DNA of 64,000 nucleotides, taken from positions 74,824-138,823 of the forward strand of contig DATDQA010000022.1 of the NCBI GenBank assembly GCA_035292505.1. The letters are read 5' to 3'. Source of the DNA: DATDQA01 sp035292505. Lineage in GTDB: Bacteria > Bacteroidota > Bacteroidia > Chitinophagales > Saprospiraceae. The notes under the pieces are model-generated. The model saw only the letters and a program-made list of their open reading frames with translations, had not been told where the DNA came from and made no database searches. The number at the start of each line of letters is the position of its first letter. Position 1 is the first letter of the stretch. Positions 16,901-25,887 of the stretch are shown here, in pieces. A program made the position numbers and the translations under genes.

Positions 16901-19900
16901 ATGTTTATAACCATTCCGGGATACCTCTTGTCCAGGAGAACTGCCTGGATCATAGCTCTGAGTGCCTGTGTCCTGGGTATTCTCATCCTGCAGTTGCGTC
17001 CCGCTCATACTCCACGCGATAAAGCGATGGTAGAAGATGTTCAGACGTACCTGCGTGCACAAGAAAGCAGTGTGAGCGCCACCCTGCTCGACCGAAGTTT
17101 CTTCAGATCACTTATTGAAGTTACAAACGGTCAGGCAACAGTAACGAACGCCCTCATTGACAAAATGCGGCTGCTTGCGGAGAAATCCTATGCACTCTAT
17201 CTGTATAAAAGCGATTCACTCATTTATTGGAGCAAACCCGGTCCTGTCATTGATCCCACGCTGATTCGCTATGGACTGATACCTATCGTCGCAAGTGATC
17301 ATTATGAGGATTTTCTGATCAAGGAATATGACTTATATCATGTGACCAGCTATCATGTTTATGCAAAGATCCCAATCCTGAACGATGCTGCTCACAGGCA
17401 TATGACGCAGGTCATACCTATCAAACAGGAGGGAGAGCATATCGATACAAGCAGATTTGAGGACTGGGAAATCTTACGAACCGAAGAGGGTGTTCCTGTA
17501 TGCGTCTTACAACAGGTACGAACTAAGCTCAGCTTCTGGCATCAGATAGCTCTTTTGTTTTTCGTCGTCATGGGGTTGCTTTCGATGCTCATTCTGGCGA
17601 TGGAATTCATCCATTCCCGGCATCAGAATTTTCATGCGGTTGCCGGAGGATGGCTATCGATCACTTTCATTATTGGGACACGGGGAGTCTCATTACTGAC
17701 AGGTTACCACGAGATTTTGGACCAGCTTGAGCTGTTTGACCCGTTTGTGTACCTGGGAGACCTCGGATACAGTCGGGGAGATCTCCTCATAGACAGTCTA
17801 CTGTTCTTATGGATTGCGGTCATTGCTGTCAAGGGGAAAGCTCTACCCTTGCGACAACAGACAACACGGATAGAGAAATCAGTGGTCATTATCGGCACTT
17901 ATCTCATCATGATTCTGAGCATGGGGTTGTTAGCATGGATTCAAAAGACATTGATTGTTACAAATGCATTACCACTGGAATTGGAAGAAATCTCGTTCCT
18001 GAATACTTCTACTGCCGTCGTATTTGCCTCTATGGGATTGTGTTTATTTGGACTTTTTGTGATTGGGCAACGCTTATTGCATTCCGTTGCGGAGATACAA
18101 CCTTCCATCTACCGGCGCATAGGTGACTTGCTGATTGCAGCACTGATCAGCCTCAGCCTGTTGCATATGCTCGATTTGAACCTTTCATTTTTTGGATTCT
18201 ATCTGGCAGTCATGAGTTTACTTGTGCTCTTTGATTTGTATACCGAACATAGTAATCCTTCTGTGATTTGGGTGGTGAGCTGGACGCTGCTCATTGCAGG
18301 ATTTGAGGCAAGCATGCTATATGCGTATCAAAAGGATAAGGACAGAACTGATCGTCTTGAGATGGCACAACGTATCATTGCAGACATTGATGATACATAC
18401 GGTATTGAGGGCCAAATCTTCCCGTGGTTGCCTGATATGCCTCCTCAAAACAGTATCGGGGTATTCAAAGATCGCAGACTCGCATATAGCTACAACTACG
18501 ACTATCCTCTCATCCTGCAGGAAAACACAACTCCTGCGGCAAATAGTAAACTCATTCAAATCAATGGACGTGATGATATCGCCGCGCATGCGGATGATCT
18601 TACAGTGGTGATCGGAAAGAGAGATACTGGTTTAATCAAGGTGGTATCCACCTTCTCTTATGTGTTCACCATCTTCAGTATCATGCTGTTCTTTATTGCA
18701 TTGGCGAACTCGCTGCTTCCATTTTTACCAGAGACACTGAGTTTATCATTTTCCTCAAGACCTACTTTGCGTAACCGTATTCAGGTAGCCATCGTCTTCC
18801 TGATCATCCTTGCTTTCGTGATCATCGGTTTTGTGACAGTGTTTTATCTCCGTAACACCACAGAAGATCGAGACAAACGCTATTTCGAAGACAGGTTACG
18901 TGCGGTCGCATCTTCGATTCTGCAAGCAATCCCGGCAATAGACAGCTTGGATCAAACCCAATCGCTGATACCGAGAGTTGCCGCAATCGCCTATGTATAC
19001 AATCGCCAGGCAAAACTTTATAATGCACAAGGCGACCTTGTGTTGCAATCGGAAGAAAAGAAATCTGCTCCTCAACGGCTTTCAGTGAAAATGTCCTATC
19101 TGAGCAAGTTTTTAATGGATCAGAGTAACCGCTCATACACTGTTGAAGATCTTACGACATCAGGTCAGGAAAGCTATCGCGGTGTACTCGCACTTAGAGA
19201 TCAGGACAATAATCGTCTCGGCTATGTGGAATTGCCTGGTACCTCTATGGTGCAATCCACACCTGATGCCGGGTCAAAATTCTTTGGCACACTGCTGAAT
19301 GCCTATGTCTTTCTTTTCCTTATTGCAGTAGCTCTGGCGATAGCGGTTGCGAATTCTATCACACGCCCCTTATCAGAACTTGGTGAAAAATTGAAAAAAC
19401 TGAGCATTGGCAAAAAAAACGAACCTATCCAATGGGCCATCAATGATGAGATTGGCGCTTTGATCAATGACTATAATGGGATGATTGAGAAACTTGACGA
19501 TAGTGCCCAAATCCTCGCACTCACAGAGCGCGACCTGGCATGGCGGGAGATGGCTAAACAGGTGGCACATGAGATCAAGAACCCACTTACGCCTATGAAG
19601 CTCAGTATTCAATACCTGCAAAATGGAGTCAATACAAACCCCGATAAACTGAAACTGCTTGTCGCTCGAGTGAGTCATACGCTCATAGAACAAATTGATA
19701 ATCTCTCAAATATCGCCTCTGAGTTTTCCAACTTCGCGAAGATGCCACAGGCGGAAAATGAGAAAGTACTCTTGAACGATGTGGTAGCCTCCGTGCATGA
19801 CCTTTTTAGAAAACGCGAGGATATGGATATCCACCTGTATGTCCCAATCCAGGATATCTATGTCTTTGCAGACAGAAATCAGCTTCTGCGCGTTCTTAAT

Positions 19901-20236
19901 AATGTTGTCAAGAATGCTATCCAGGCGATTCCCGATGAACGTCGTGGACGCGTTGATATCTCATTACTCAAGCGTGATGATAGGGCAGTCATCAGTATTA
20001 CAGATAATGGAAACGGAATTCCGGATGCGATGCGGGACAAGGTTTTCAGTCCGAATTTCACAACTAAATCATCCGGCACAGGTCTCGGGCTTGCGATCTG
20101 TGCAAACATCGTGGAGACTTTCAATGGAAAGATCTACTTCGCGACAAACCCCGATGAAGGCACAACATTTTTCATAGAAATTCCGCTCATGCGTCTCGAG
20201 GGTAATGTGAAAGAGCAGGAGCACGTGATGTTGTAA
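16901..20236 (+). CDS. Large membrane sensor histidine kinase (orphan)
   Basis: 1111 residues. One N-terminal membrane helix is followed by an extracytoplasmic region (about 35-210), then a run of roughly eight further hydrophobic helices to about 600, and two more near 635-660 and 795-820. After a HAMP domain (ITRPLSELGEKLKKL) comes a HisKA domain with the phospho-accepting His in VAHEIKNPLTPMKLS, then an ATPase domain with N box NNVVKNAIQAIPDE, DNGNGIP and GTGLGLAICANIVE. It senses an unknown signal and phosphorylates a response regulator that is not encoded nearby. NtrY-like kinases share the HEIKNPLTP form. Length and helix number are well above typical. Confidence 0.88.
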   Translation: MFITIPGYLLSRRTAWIIALSACVLGILILQLRPAHTPRDKAMVEDVQTYLRAQESSVSATLLDRSFFRSLIEVTNGQATVTNALIDKMRLLAEKSYALYLYKSDSLIYWSKPGPVIDPTLIRYGLIPIVASDHYEDFLIKEYDLYHVTSYHVYAKIPILNDAAHRHMTQVIPIKQEGEHIDTSRFEDWEILRTEEGVPVCVLQQVRTKLSFWHQIALLFFVVMGLLSMLILAMEFIHSRHQNFHAVAGGWLSITFIIGTRGVSLLTGYHEILDQLELFDPFVYLGDLGYSRGDLLIDSLLFLWIAVIAVKGKALPLRQQTTRIEKSVVIIGTYLIMILSMGLLAWIQKTLIVTNALPLELEEISFLNTSTAVVFASMGLCLFGLFVIGQRLLHSVAEIQPSIYRRIGDLLIAALISLSLLHMLDLNLSFFGFYLAVMSLLVLFDLYTEHSNPSVIWVVSWTLLIAGFEASMLYAYQKDKDRTDRLEMAQRIIADIDDTYGIEGQIFPWLPDMPPQNSIGVFKDRRLAYSYNYDYPLILQENTTPAANSKLIQINGRDDIAAHADDLTVVIGKRDTGLIKVVSTFSYVFTIFSIMLFFIALANSLLPFLPETLSLSFSSRPTLRNRIQVAIVFLIILAFVIIGFVTVFYLRNTTEDRDKRYFEDRLRAVASSILQAIPAIDSLDQTQSLIPRVAAIAYVYNRQAKLYNAQGDLVLQSEEKKSAPQRLSVKMSYLSKFLMDQSNRSYTVEDLTTSGQESYRGVLALRDQDNNRLGYVELPGTSMVQSTPDAGSKFFGTLLNAYVFLFLIAVALAIAVANSITRPLSELGEKLKKLSIGKKNEPIQWAINDEIGALINDYNGMIEKLDDSAQILALTERDLAWREMAKQVAHEIKNPLTPMKLSIQYLQNGVNTNPDKLKLLVARVSHTLIEQIDNLSNIASEFSNFAKMPQAENEKVLLNDVVASVHDLFRKREDMDIHLYVPIQDIYVFADRNQLLRVLNNVVKNAIQAIPDERRGRVDISLLKRDDRAVISITDNGNGIPDAMRDKVFSPNFTTKSSGTGLGLAICANIVETFNGKIYFATNPDEGTTFFIEIPLMRLEGNVKEQEHVML

Positions 20237-20261
20237 AAAAGAGTTGATTAAGATTGCAGAT

Positions 20262-20424
20262 TTGATAACTTTCAAAAAGTCGTTAATCTCAATAATTATC
20301 TCAGCGCGTCACGCATCGTTTCCCCTATCAATGCCCGAAACATAGATTGACAACTTTCAAAAGTCGTCAAATCTCAATAATTATCTCAACGCGTCACGCA
20401 TCATTACCCCAATCAATGCGGGTG
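20262..20424. repeat. Imperfect tandem duplication of the sucD 3' end
   Basis: Two copies of about 77 bases (20262-20338 and 20347-20424), offset by 85 bases and differing at about a dozen positions. The second copy contains the real sucD end. The first still encodes, in frame on the minus strand, RALIGETMRDALR and a stop, against PALIGVMMRDALR in the real gene. Each copy also carries a small hairpin (ttgacaact/agtcgtcaa in the second). It looks like an old duplication left behind after the stop codon. Confidence 0.85.
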
Positions 20425-21250
20425 ATTTCACCACATGAATACCACAATCAGCCAGGATGACCATTTTGGCATCTGCGGTATCTGCTTTCCCTCCGATGAT
20501 CGCACCGGCATGGCCCATCTTCCGTCCTTTTGGAGCTGTCTGCCCTGCAATAAAGCCAACGACAGGTTTTGTCCCAAATTCCTTGATCCAATGCGCAGCA
20601 TCAGCTTCCATATTACCTCCAATCTCACCGATCATCACGATTCCTTCCGTCTCAGGATCCCGCATTAATAGCTCTACAGCCTCTCTGGTGGTCGTGCCGG
20701 CTATCGGATCACCCCCGACACCGATACAGGTCGATTGACCCAGACCCGTTTTAGTGACCTGATCTACGGCCTCATACGTCAGCGTACCTGAGCGTGAGAC
20801 GATCCCAATCGTTCCTTTTTTATGAATAAAACCTGGCATAATACCGACTTTGCATTCCTCGGGAGTAATGATGCCCGGACAATTCGGCCCGATGAGTCTG
20901 CAATCGAAATTTCCAATGAAGGCTTTGACACGGGCCATGTCCTGGATTGGAATTCCTTCGGTGATACAGACGATGACTTTGATACCTGCATCCGCCGCTT
21001 CCATGATGGCATCTGGAGCGAATGCAGGAGGTACAAAAATGACGCTTGTATCGGCGCCTGTCTCGTGTACCGCTTTCTCTACTGTATTGAAGACGGGTCT
21101 GTCGAGATGTTTCTCACCTCCTTTGCCAGGGGTTACACCGCCGACAACCCTGGTGCCATACTCTATCATCTGACCTGCATGAAAAGTACCTTCCTTTCCG
21201 GTAAAGCCCTGCACGATGACGCGGCTGGTCTTATTAACGAGAACACTCAT
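20381..21250 (-). CDS. sucD: Succinate-CoA ligase (ADP/GDP-forming) alpha subunit
   Basis: 289 residues, normal length. The N-terminal CoA-binding fold shows VQGFTGKEGTFHAGQMIEYG and GGVTPGKGGEKHLD. The phosphorylated active-site His lies in GRKMGHAGAIIGG (about 247). GPNCPGIITPEECKVGIMPG is conserved. With SucC it interconverts succinyl-CoA and succinate in the citric acid cycle, making a nucleoside triphosphate. sucC is not in this window, so the two subunits are encoded apart. It is last in the carA-eno-ftsB-sucD series. Downstream lies a decayed copy of its own tail. Confidence 0.97.
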   Translation of the reverse strand: MSVLVNKTSRVIVQGFTGKEGTFHAGQMIEYGTRVVGGVTPGKGGEKHLDRPVFNTVEKAVHETGADTSVIFVPPAFAPDAIMEAADAGIKVIVCITEGIPIQDMARVKAFIGNFDCRLIGPNCPGIITPEECKVGIMPGFIHKKGTIGIVSRSGTLTYEAVDQVTKTGLGQSTCIGVGGDPIAGTTTREAVELLMRDPETEGIVMIGEIGGNMEADAAHWIKEFGTKPVVGFIAGQTAPKGRKMGHAGAIIGGKADTADAKMVILADCGIHVVKSPALIGVMMRDALR

Positions 21251-21284
21251 ACTGATCTATTGTAAAAAAATGTGCGAGAGCGTC

Positions 21285-21596
21285 TTATTTCCGCTTGATG
21301 ATAAAAACTTCCTCATCTGGTTTATGCATAAAGTATCGCTCTCTGGCATACCGTTCTGCCTGGGTTTGCATCAATTGTCGTTCGGAGAGAACCTCTTCTA
21401 ACTTGTCAGCATACTCATATTTCTCACGATCGAGCTCCTTTACTTTACTGAGCAACTTATACTGCACGATGAGATTATGCCTGTCAAAAAAAGTAAGCCA
21501 CACGATAAAGACCATGAACGCCACGAAATACTTATTGAATAAACCGGAATGCCTGTGTTGATCAATCCAGTGCTGCACTGAAGCGAGTAGTTTCAT
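21285..21596 (-). CDS. Septum formation initiator, FtsB/DivIC family
   Basis: 103 residues. A short cytoplasmic start is followed by one membrane helix (about 23-38, YFVAFMVFIVWLTFF) and a periplasmic coiled coil (about 45-80, KVKELDREKYEYADKLEEVL), with the family's YARERYFMHKPDEEVFII end. Such proteins bridge FtsL and FtsQ in the divisome. It lies between eno and sucD, as in other Bacteroidota. A TATCTTCG box ends 22 bases before the ATG, so this gene and sucD may form their own transcript. Confidence 0.9.
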   Translation of the reverse strand: MKLLASVQHWIDQHRHSGLFNKYFVAFMVFIVWLTFFDRHNLIVQYKLLSKVKELDREKYEYADKLEEVLSERQLMQTQAERYARERYFMHKPDEEVFIIKRK

Positions 21597-21618
21597 TGTA
21601 GTTGAGCCTTAGGAAGTA

Positions 21619-21626
21619 CGAAGATA
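21619..21626 (-). promoter_or_regulatory. Bacteroidota -7 box for ftsB-sucD
   Basis: TATCTTCG on the minus strand fits TAnnTTYG and lies 22 bases before the ftsB-like start, in the gap after eno. No -33 element is seen. Confidence 0.4.
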
Positions 21627-21657
21627 GAAAAAACATGAAAGCAACGATTATTTCAGC

Positions 21658-22950
21658 CTACCCTTTCCATCCGAGCAATGTCCTTCCGAGGTAAAAAGCA
21701 CTTTCCCCAAGTTCTTCTTCTATCCTCAGCAGTTGGTTGTACTTGGCGACACGATCCGAGCGCGATGCTGAACCGGTCTTGATCTGTCCTGTATTCAAGG
21801 CTACGGCCAGATCTGCGATGGTGGTATCCTCGGTTTCTCCCGAACGATGACTGATGATCGTCGTCATCCCATTGCTCTTGGCCAGTTGCACAGCCTCAAT
21901 AGTTTCAGTGAGTGTTCCTATTTGATTGAGCTTAATGAGAATTGAATTCGCAGAATGTTCTTCAATACCACGACGTAAGCGAGTGGTATTTGTGACAAAA
22001 AGATCGTCCCCGACCAGTTGTACTTTATGACCAAGTTCTTTGGTGAGCATTACCCAACCTTCCCAATCATCTTCATGCAGGCCATCCTCAATTGAATAAA
22101 TCGGATAATCATCACACCATTTCTTCCAGAACTCAATCATCTGACTGGAGGTCAGCGAGGCACCGCTTGATTTATGGAAACGATAATTACCTGATTCTGC
22201 ATGAAAAAATTCGTTAGCCGCAGCATCCATGGCAATTACGATATCGTCACCAGGTTTGAAACCCGCATGTTCTATCGCCATCAGTACTGTTTCAATTGCT
22301 TCCTGGTTGGATTTGATATCCGGAGCAAAGCCTCCCTCGTCACCAACATTGGTGGAATATCCCTTTGACTTTAACACTGCTTTCAACGCATGGAATACTT
22401 CTACACCCATGCGCAATGCGTCTGAAAACCTATCAGCGCCAACCGGCGCGATCATAAATTCCTGAAAGTCGATACTGTTATCAGCATGTGAACCACCGTT
22501 GAGGATATTCATCATCGGCACGGGTAACAGATGCGCATTGACACCTCCGATATAGCGATACAAGGGCATATGCAGTTCAAGTGCCGCAGCTCGCGCGCAT
22601 GCCAGACTTGTTCCGAGGATAGCGTTGGCTCCAAGAGAACTCTTTGACGGTGTGCCATCCAACTCTATCATGGCCATATCAATGTCACGTTGCTCTGAGA
22701 CCTCCATGCCAAGGATCGACTCTGCAATGATCTCCTCCACATGGGAGCAAGCTTTACGCACCCCTTTACCGAGGTAGCGGGCCGGATCGCCATCACGAAG
22801 TTCTAATGCCTCATGTTTACCTGTAGACGCACCCGACGGCACAGCTGACGTTCCATGAAGTCCTGTTTCGGTAGAGATTGTTACCTCTATTGTTGGATTC
22901 CCACGACTATCCAGGATCTCTCTGGCACGCACATCAATAATGGCACTCAT
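21658..22950 (-). CDS. eno: Enolase
   Basis: 430 residues, normal length, catalysing 2-phosphoglycerate to phosphoenolpyruvate in glycolysis. Visible: AREILDSRGNPTIEV at the start, GAVPSGAS-type loop (SAVPSGASTGKHEALELRD), NVGDEGGFAPD, the Mg ligand region SIEDGLHEDDWEGW, LVGDDLFVTN and the signature LIKLNQIGTLTETIEA followed by SHRSGETEDTTIADLAV. The ATG overlaps the carA stop as ATGA, which implies translational coupling to carA. Confidence 0.98.
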   Translation of the reverse strand: MSAIIDVRAREILDSRGNPTIEVTISTETGLHGTSAVPSGASTGKHEALELRDGDPARYLGKGVRKACSHVEEIIAESILGMEVSEQRDIDMAMIELDGTPSKSSLGANAILGTSLACARAAALELHMPLYRYIGGVNAHLLPVPMMNILNGGSHADNSIDFQEFMIAPVGADRFSDALRMGVEVFHALKAVLKSKGYSTNVGDEGGFAPDIKSNQEAIETVLMAIEHAGFKPGDDIVIAMDAAANEFFHAESGNYRFHKSSGASLTSSQMIEFWKKWCDDYPIYSIEDGLHEDDWEGWVMLTKELGHKVQLVGDDLFVTNTTRLRRGIEEHSANSILIKLNQIGTLTETIEAVQLAKSNGMTTIISHRSGETEDTTIADLAVALNTGQIKTGSASRSDRVAKYNQLLRIEEELGESAFYLGRTLLGWKG

Positions 22951-24071
22951 ACGGCAACCGCGACTTTAGTTGTGATCATAGATTCTACAAATTGATCAAA
23001 CAGGTATCTGGAGTCATGAGGACCCGGTGATGATTCAGGATGAAATTGCACAGAAAAGGCTTTCTTGTTTCTCACCCGGAGACCTTCTACGGTATTGTCA
23101 TTGAGATTGACATGCGTTACTTCTATCGTATCCCGATGTGCCTCCACGGAAGCGAACTCCACACCAAATCCATGATTCTGACTGGTGATTTCACACTTGC
23201 CTGTGATGATATTCTTTACAGGGTGATTGATACCACGATGACCATGATGAAGTTTATATGTCCGCACACCCATGGCTAATGCAAGTATCTGATGCCCCAG
23301 GCAAATACCGAATAGCGCTTTATGACTTTTTAATATGTCCTGGGTGGTACGCACTGCATAGTCCATCGCAGCAGGGTCGCCGGGACCATTGGATAAGAAA
23401 TATCCATCCGGATTAAATTTCTTCAGCTCTTCAAAAGATGTCCGTGCGGGGAAAACACCGATGTAGCAGTCCCGCGCGCTGAGGCATCGCAGAATATTTT
23501 CTTTAATCCCAAAATCCAGTGCCGCTACCCGATACCTTGCTTGCTCGTTCCCGTAGAAATAGGTTGAAGGCGTACTCACCTTTGAGGCAAGCTCAAGGCC
23601 TTCCATTTTCGGAGTAGCCTCTAAGAGTGACTGCAACACCCCAACATCTGTATGTTCAGAAGAAATAATGGCATTCATCGCGCCACGATGACGAATGTGT
23701 CGTACCAATGCCCGTGTATCGATATTGTGGATACAGACAAGCTTCTCTTCTTCAAAATAGGTCTGCAAAGATTGGTCAGCCAGGGGTCTGCTATAGATAT
23801 CCGCAAAATTCTTACAAATAAAGCCTGCAATCTGAATCTGTCTTGATTCGACATCTGTGTACCTGATTCCATAGTTTCCGATGTGGGCATTTGTTGCAAC
23901 CAGGATTTGGCCATAGTAGGATGGGTCGGTAAAAATCTCCTGATAGCCGGTCATGCCTGTATTAAAGCAAATCTCCCCGACTGCGGTACCTGTGATCCCG
24001 GCTGCTTTTCCGGCAAACAAAGTTCCATCTTCAAGAAGCAGCAGGCAATTTCCTTGTCGTGTCATCTCCAT
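22947..24071 (-). CDS. carA: Carbamoyl-phosphate synthase small (glutaminase) subunit
   Basis: 374 residues, normal length. The N-terminal CPSase domain starts LLLEDGTLFAGKAAG and has GEICFNTGMTGYQEI. The class I glutaminase domain holds the nucleophile Cys in GICLGHQILALAMG and the His/Glu pair in VQFHPESSPGPHD. It releases ammonia from glutamine for carbamoyl phosphate, feeding pyrimidine and arginine synthesis. carB is not nearby. A second in-frame ATG at 24065 is an alternative start, and a -7 box ends eight bases before the first ATG. Confidence 0.97.
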   Translation of the reverse strand: MEMTRQGNCLLLLEDGTLFAGKAAGITGTAVGEICFNTGMTGYQEIFTDPSYYGQILVATNAHIGNYGIRYTDVESRQIQIAGFICKNFADIYSRPLADQSLQTYFEEEKLVCIHNIDTRALVRHIRHRGAMNAIISSEHTDVGVLQSLLEATPKMEGLELASKVSTPSTYFYGNEQARYRVAALDFGIKENILRCLSARDCYIGVFPARTSFEELKKFNPDGYFLSNGPGDPAAMDYAVRTTQDILKSHKALFGICLGHQILALAMGVRTYKLHHGHRGINHPVKNIITGKCEITSQNHGFGVEFASVEAHRDTIEVTHVNLNDNTVEGLRVRNKKAFSVQFHPESSPGPHDSRYLFDQFVESMITTKVAVAV

Positions 24072-24078
24072 ATAAAAT

Positions 24079-24086
24079 CAAATATA
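24079..24086 (-). promoter_or_regulatory. Candidate -7 box for carA-eno
   Basis: TATATTTG on the minus strand matches TAnnTTTG. It ends eight bases before the first carA ATG (24071), giving at most a few bases of leader, or about nine if the ATG at 24065 is used. No -33 element is seen. Confidence 0.4.
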
Positions 24087-24167
24087 TGTATTGTTCTGAA
24101 TGCTGTCTTATCCAGCCTAAGTTTCCCGATTTTTCATGTCATCCCATTCTTTCGTCAACGTAAAATG

Positions 24168-24205
24168 AAAAAGGCGGCACTTCACAGGAAGAACCGCCCT
24201 TTTTT
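24168..24205 (-). terminator. Terminator of the ribosomal-protein cluster
   Basis: Stem ggcgg (24173-24177) with ccgcc (24194-24198), extended by A and T tracts with one mismatch, loop of 16. On the minus strand it ends in a T run. It lies 33 bases after the rplQ stop and marks the end of the long ribosomal transcript. Confidence 0.85.
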
Positions 24206-24237
24206 GAGATATTCGATTCGCAGCCGTTTTGCACTGC

Positions 24238-24789
24238 TTAATTTTCCTCATTTGTGTCATCCGCTACCGATCCGGTTTCTGCAGGTTTTTCAGTTGTCGC
24301 AACAGTTTTGCTCTTACCACGACGTGTTTTCCTCTTTTGAGTTGTCGCAGCTTTTGTGTCAGTACCACCAACGTAATCCTGATTGAAATCCACAAATTCA
24401 ATCATTGCTGTCTCCGCCCCATCCCCGGGCCTTGTCCCTGTACGGATCACCCGGACATATCCGCCAGGTCTCCCGCCGATTTTTTCACGCACGGGACCGA
24501 AGAGTTCCTGGATCGCTTCTTTATTCTCCATGTAGCTAAAGACAGTACGTCTCGCATGCGTCGTATTTGTCTTCGCTTTGGTGACTAATGGTTCCACATA
24601 CACCCGGAGCGCCTTTGCTTTCGCCAATGTGGTATTGATGCGTTTGTGAAGAATCAGAGAAGCAGCCATGTTGCTCAACAATGCCGCGCGATGGGCTTTC
24701 TTGCGTCCGAGATGATTGAATTTTTTCCCGTGTCTCATGATTAAACGATATTGTGATCTTCGTGACACCTGGTGCCGAATATCCCGCAC
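24238..24789 (-). CDS. rplQ: 50S ribosomal protein L17
   Basis: 183 residues. The first 120 are the conserved L17 domain (MRHGKKFNHLGRKKAHRAALLSNM at its start, in which GRKKAHR is diagnostic). The remaining ~60 are a low-complexity tail rich in Lys, Thr, Ala and Glu (KAATTQKRKTRRGKSKTVAT), a lengthening common in Bacteroidota L17 but absent from the E. coli protein of 127 residues. The ORF opens with a possible extra upstream start (MRDIRHQVSRRSQYRLIMRHG), so the true start is probably the ATG at about 24738. Last gene of the ribosomal cluster. Confidence 0.93.
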   Translation of the reverse strand: MRDIRHQVSRRSQYRLIMRHGKKFNHLGRKKAHRAALLSNMAASLILHKRINTTLAKAKALRVYVEPLVTKAKTNTTHARRTVFSYMENKEAIQELFGPVREKIGGRPGGYVRVIRTGTRPGDGAETAMIEFVDFNQDYVGGTDTKAATTQKRKTRRGKSKTVATTEKPAETGSVADDTNEEN

Positions 24790-24821
24790 TCATAGGTTAT
24801 CACATCAATGGATTTTCATGA

Positions 24822-25826
24822 TTAATCCTCGTCCAATTTGTATTTGGAAAGCTCCATACCGAAGGTCAGCCCTTTTGTCTGGAGCAACTCTTCAATTTCA
24901 ACAAGTGATTTTTTTCCAAAATTTCTGAACTTCAATAATTCATGTGTATCGTACTTAACTAACTCGCCGAGGGTGTTTATCTTAGCCGCCTTGAGACAGT
25001 TGTATGCACGTACCGAGAGATCGAGATCTTCGAGAGATGTTTTGAGCAACTTTCGCATGTGCAGGATATGCTCATCTACGATCGCTTCATCACGACCAAT
25101 CCCGTCTTCAAATGAAATATTCTCATCCGTGATAAGCATCAGGTGTTGAATCAAAATTCTCGATGCTTCTTTGATTGCATCTTCCGGGTGAATCGTGCCA
25201 TCAGTCTCCACTTCAATGGTCAGTTTTTCATAGTCTGTTCTCTGACCAACGCGTGTATTTGAGATCTGATATGCCACATTCTTAATCGGAGTATAAATCG
25301 CATCCACAGGAATCACACCTATCGGTGCGTCTGAAGGCAGGCTTTCGTCAGCGGGCAAGTAGCCTCTGCCTTTCGTAATTGTGAGCTCAAGCTCCAGATT
25401 GACGGAGGGTTCAAGATGACATAAGACGAGATCCGGGTTCATCACCTTGAAGATATTGGTATGTGCCTCGATATCTTTCGCGCGAAACTCTTCCTTGCCA
25501 CTGATCGTCAGATAGATTTTTTCTTCCTGAACCTCAGCATCTTTTAAGGTGGGCTTGAGACGCACCTGTTTCAGATTCAGGATGATATCTACTACATCTT
25601 CATGTATACCGCTGATGGTTGAAAACTCATGATCTACACCTGCTATACGGACAGCGGAAATAGCATAACCCTCGAGTGAAGAGAGAAGGACTCTACGCAA
25701 AGAATTTCCTACGGTTTGTCCGAAGCCGGGTTCGAGAGGACGAAATTCGAAAATCCCGCGAAAGTCCGTTGCTTTCTGGAGGATGATCTTATCCGGTTTC
25801 TGGAAGTTCAAGATACTCATAGACAC
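24822..25826 (-). CDS. rpoA: DNA-directed RNA polymerase alpha subunit
   Basis: 334 residues, normal length. The N-terminal dimerisation domain shows FRPLEPGFGQTVGNSLRRVLLSSL and the beta-contact GYAISAVRIAGV. The C-terminal domain (about 255-325) has the helix-hairpin-helix LSVRAYNCLKAAKINTLGEL and FGKKSLVEIEELL that contacts upstream DNA and activators. It begins the assembly of the RNA polymerase core. Position after rpsD and before rplQ is the standard alpha-operon order. Confidence 0.98.
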   Translation of the reverse strand: MSMSILNFQKPDKIILQKATDFRGIFEFRPLEPGFGQTVGNSLRRVLLSSLEGYAISAVRIAGVDHEFSTISGIHEDVVDIILNLKQVRLKPTLKDAEVQEEKIYLTISGKEEFRAKDIEAHTNIFKVMNPDLVLCHLEPSVNLELELTITKGRGYLPADESLPSDAPIGVIPVDAIYTPIKNVAYQISNTRVGQRTDYEKLTIEVETDGTIHPEDAIKEASRILIQHLMLITDENISFEDGIGRDEAIVDEHILHMRKLLKTSLEDLDLSVRAYNCLKAAKINTLGELVKYDTHELLKFRNFGKKSLVEIEELLQTKGLTFGMELSKYKLDED

Positions 25827-25887
25827 TACTGATGTTTATTTTGATAAATCCGCGAAAGGCCGGCATCCCGGCATTTTTTACGCGCTC

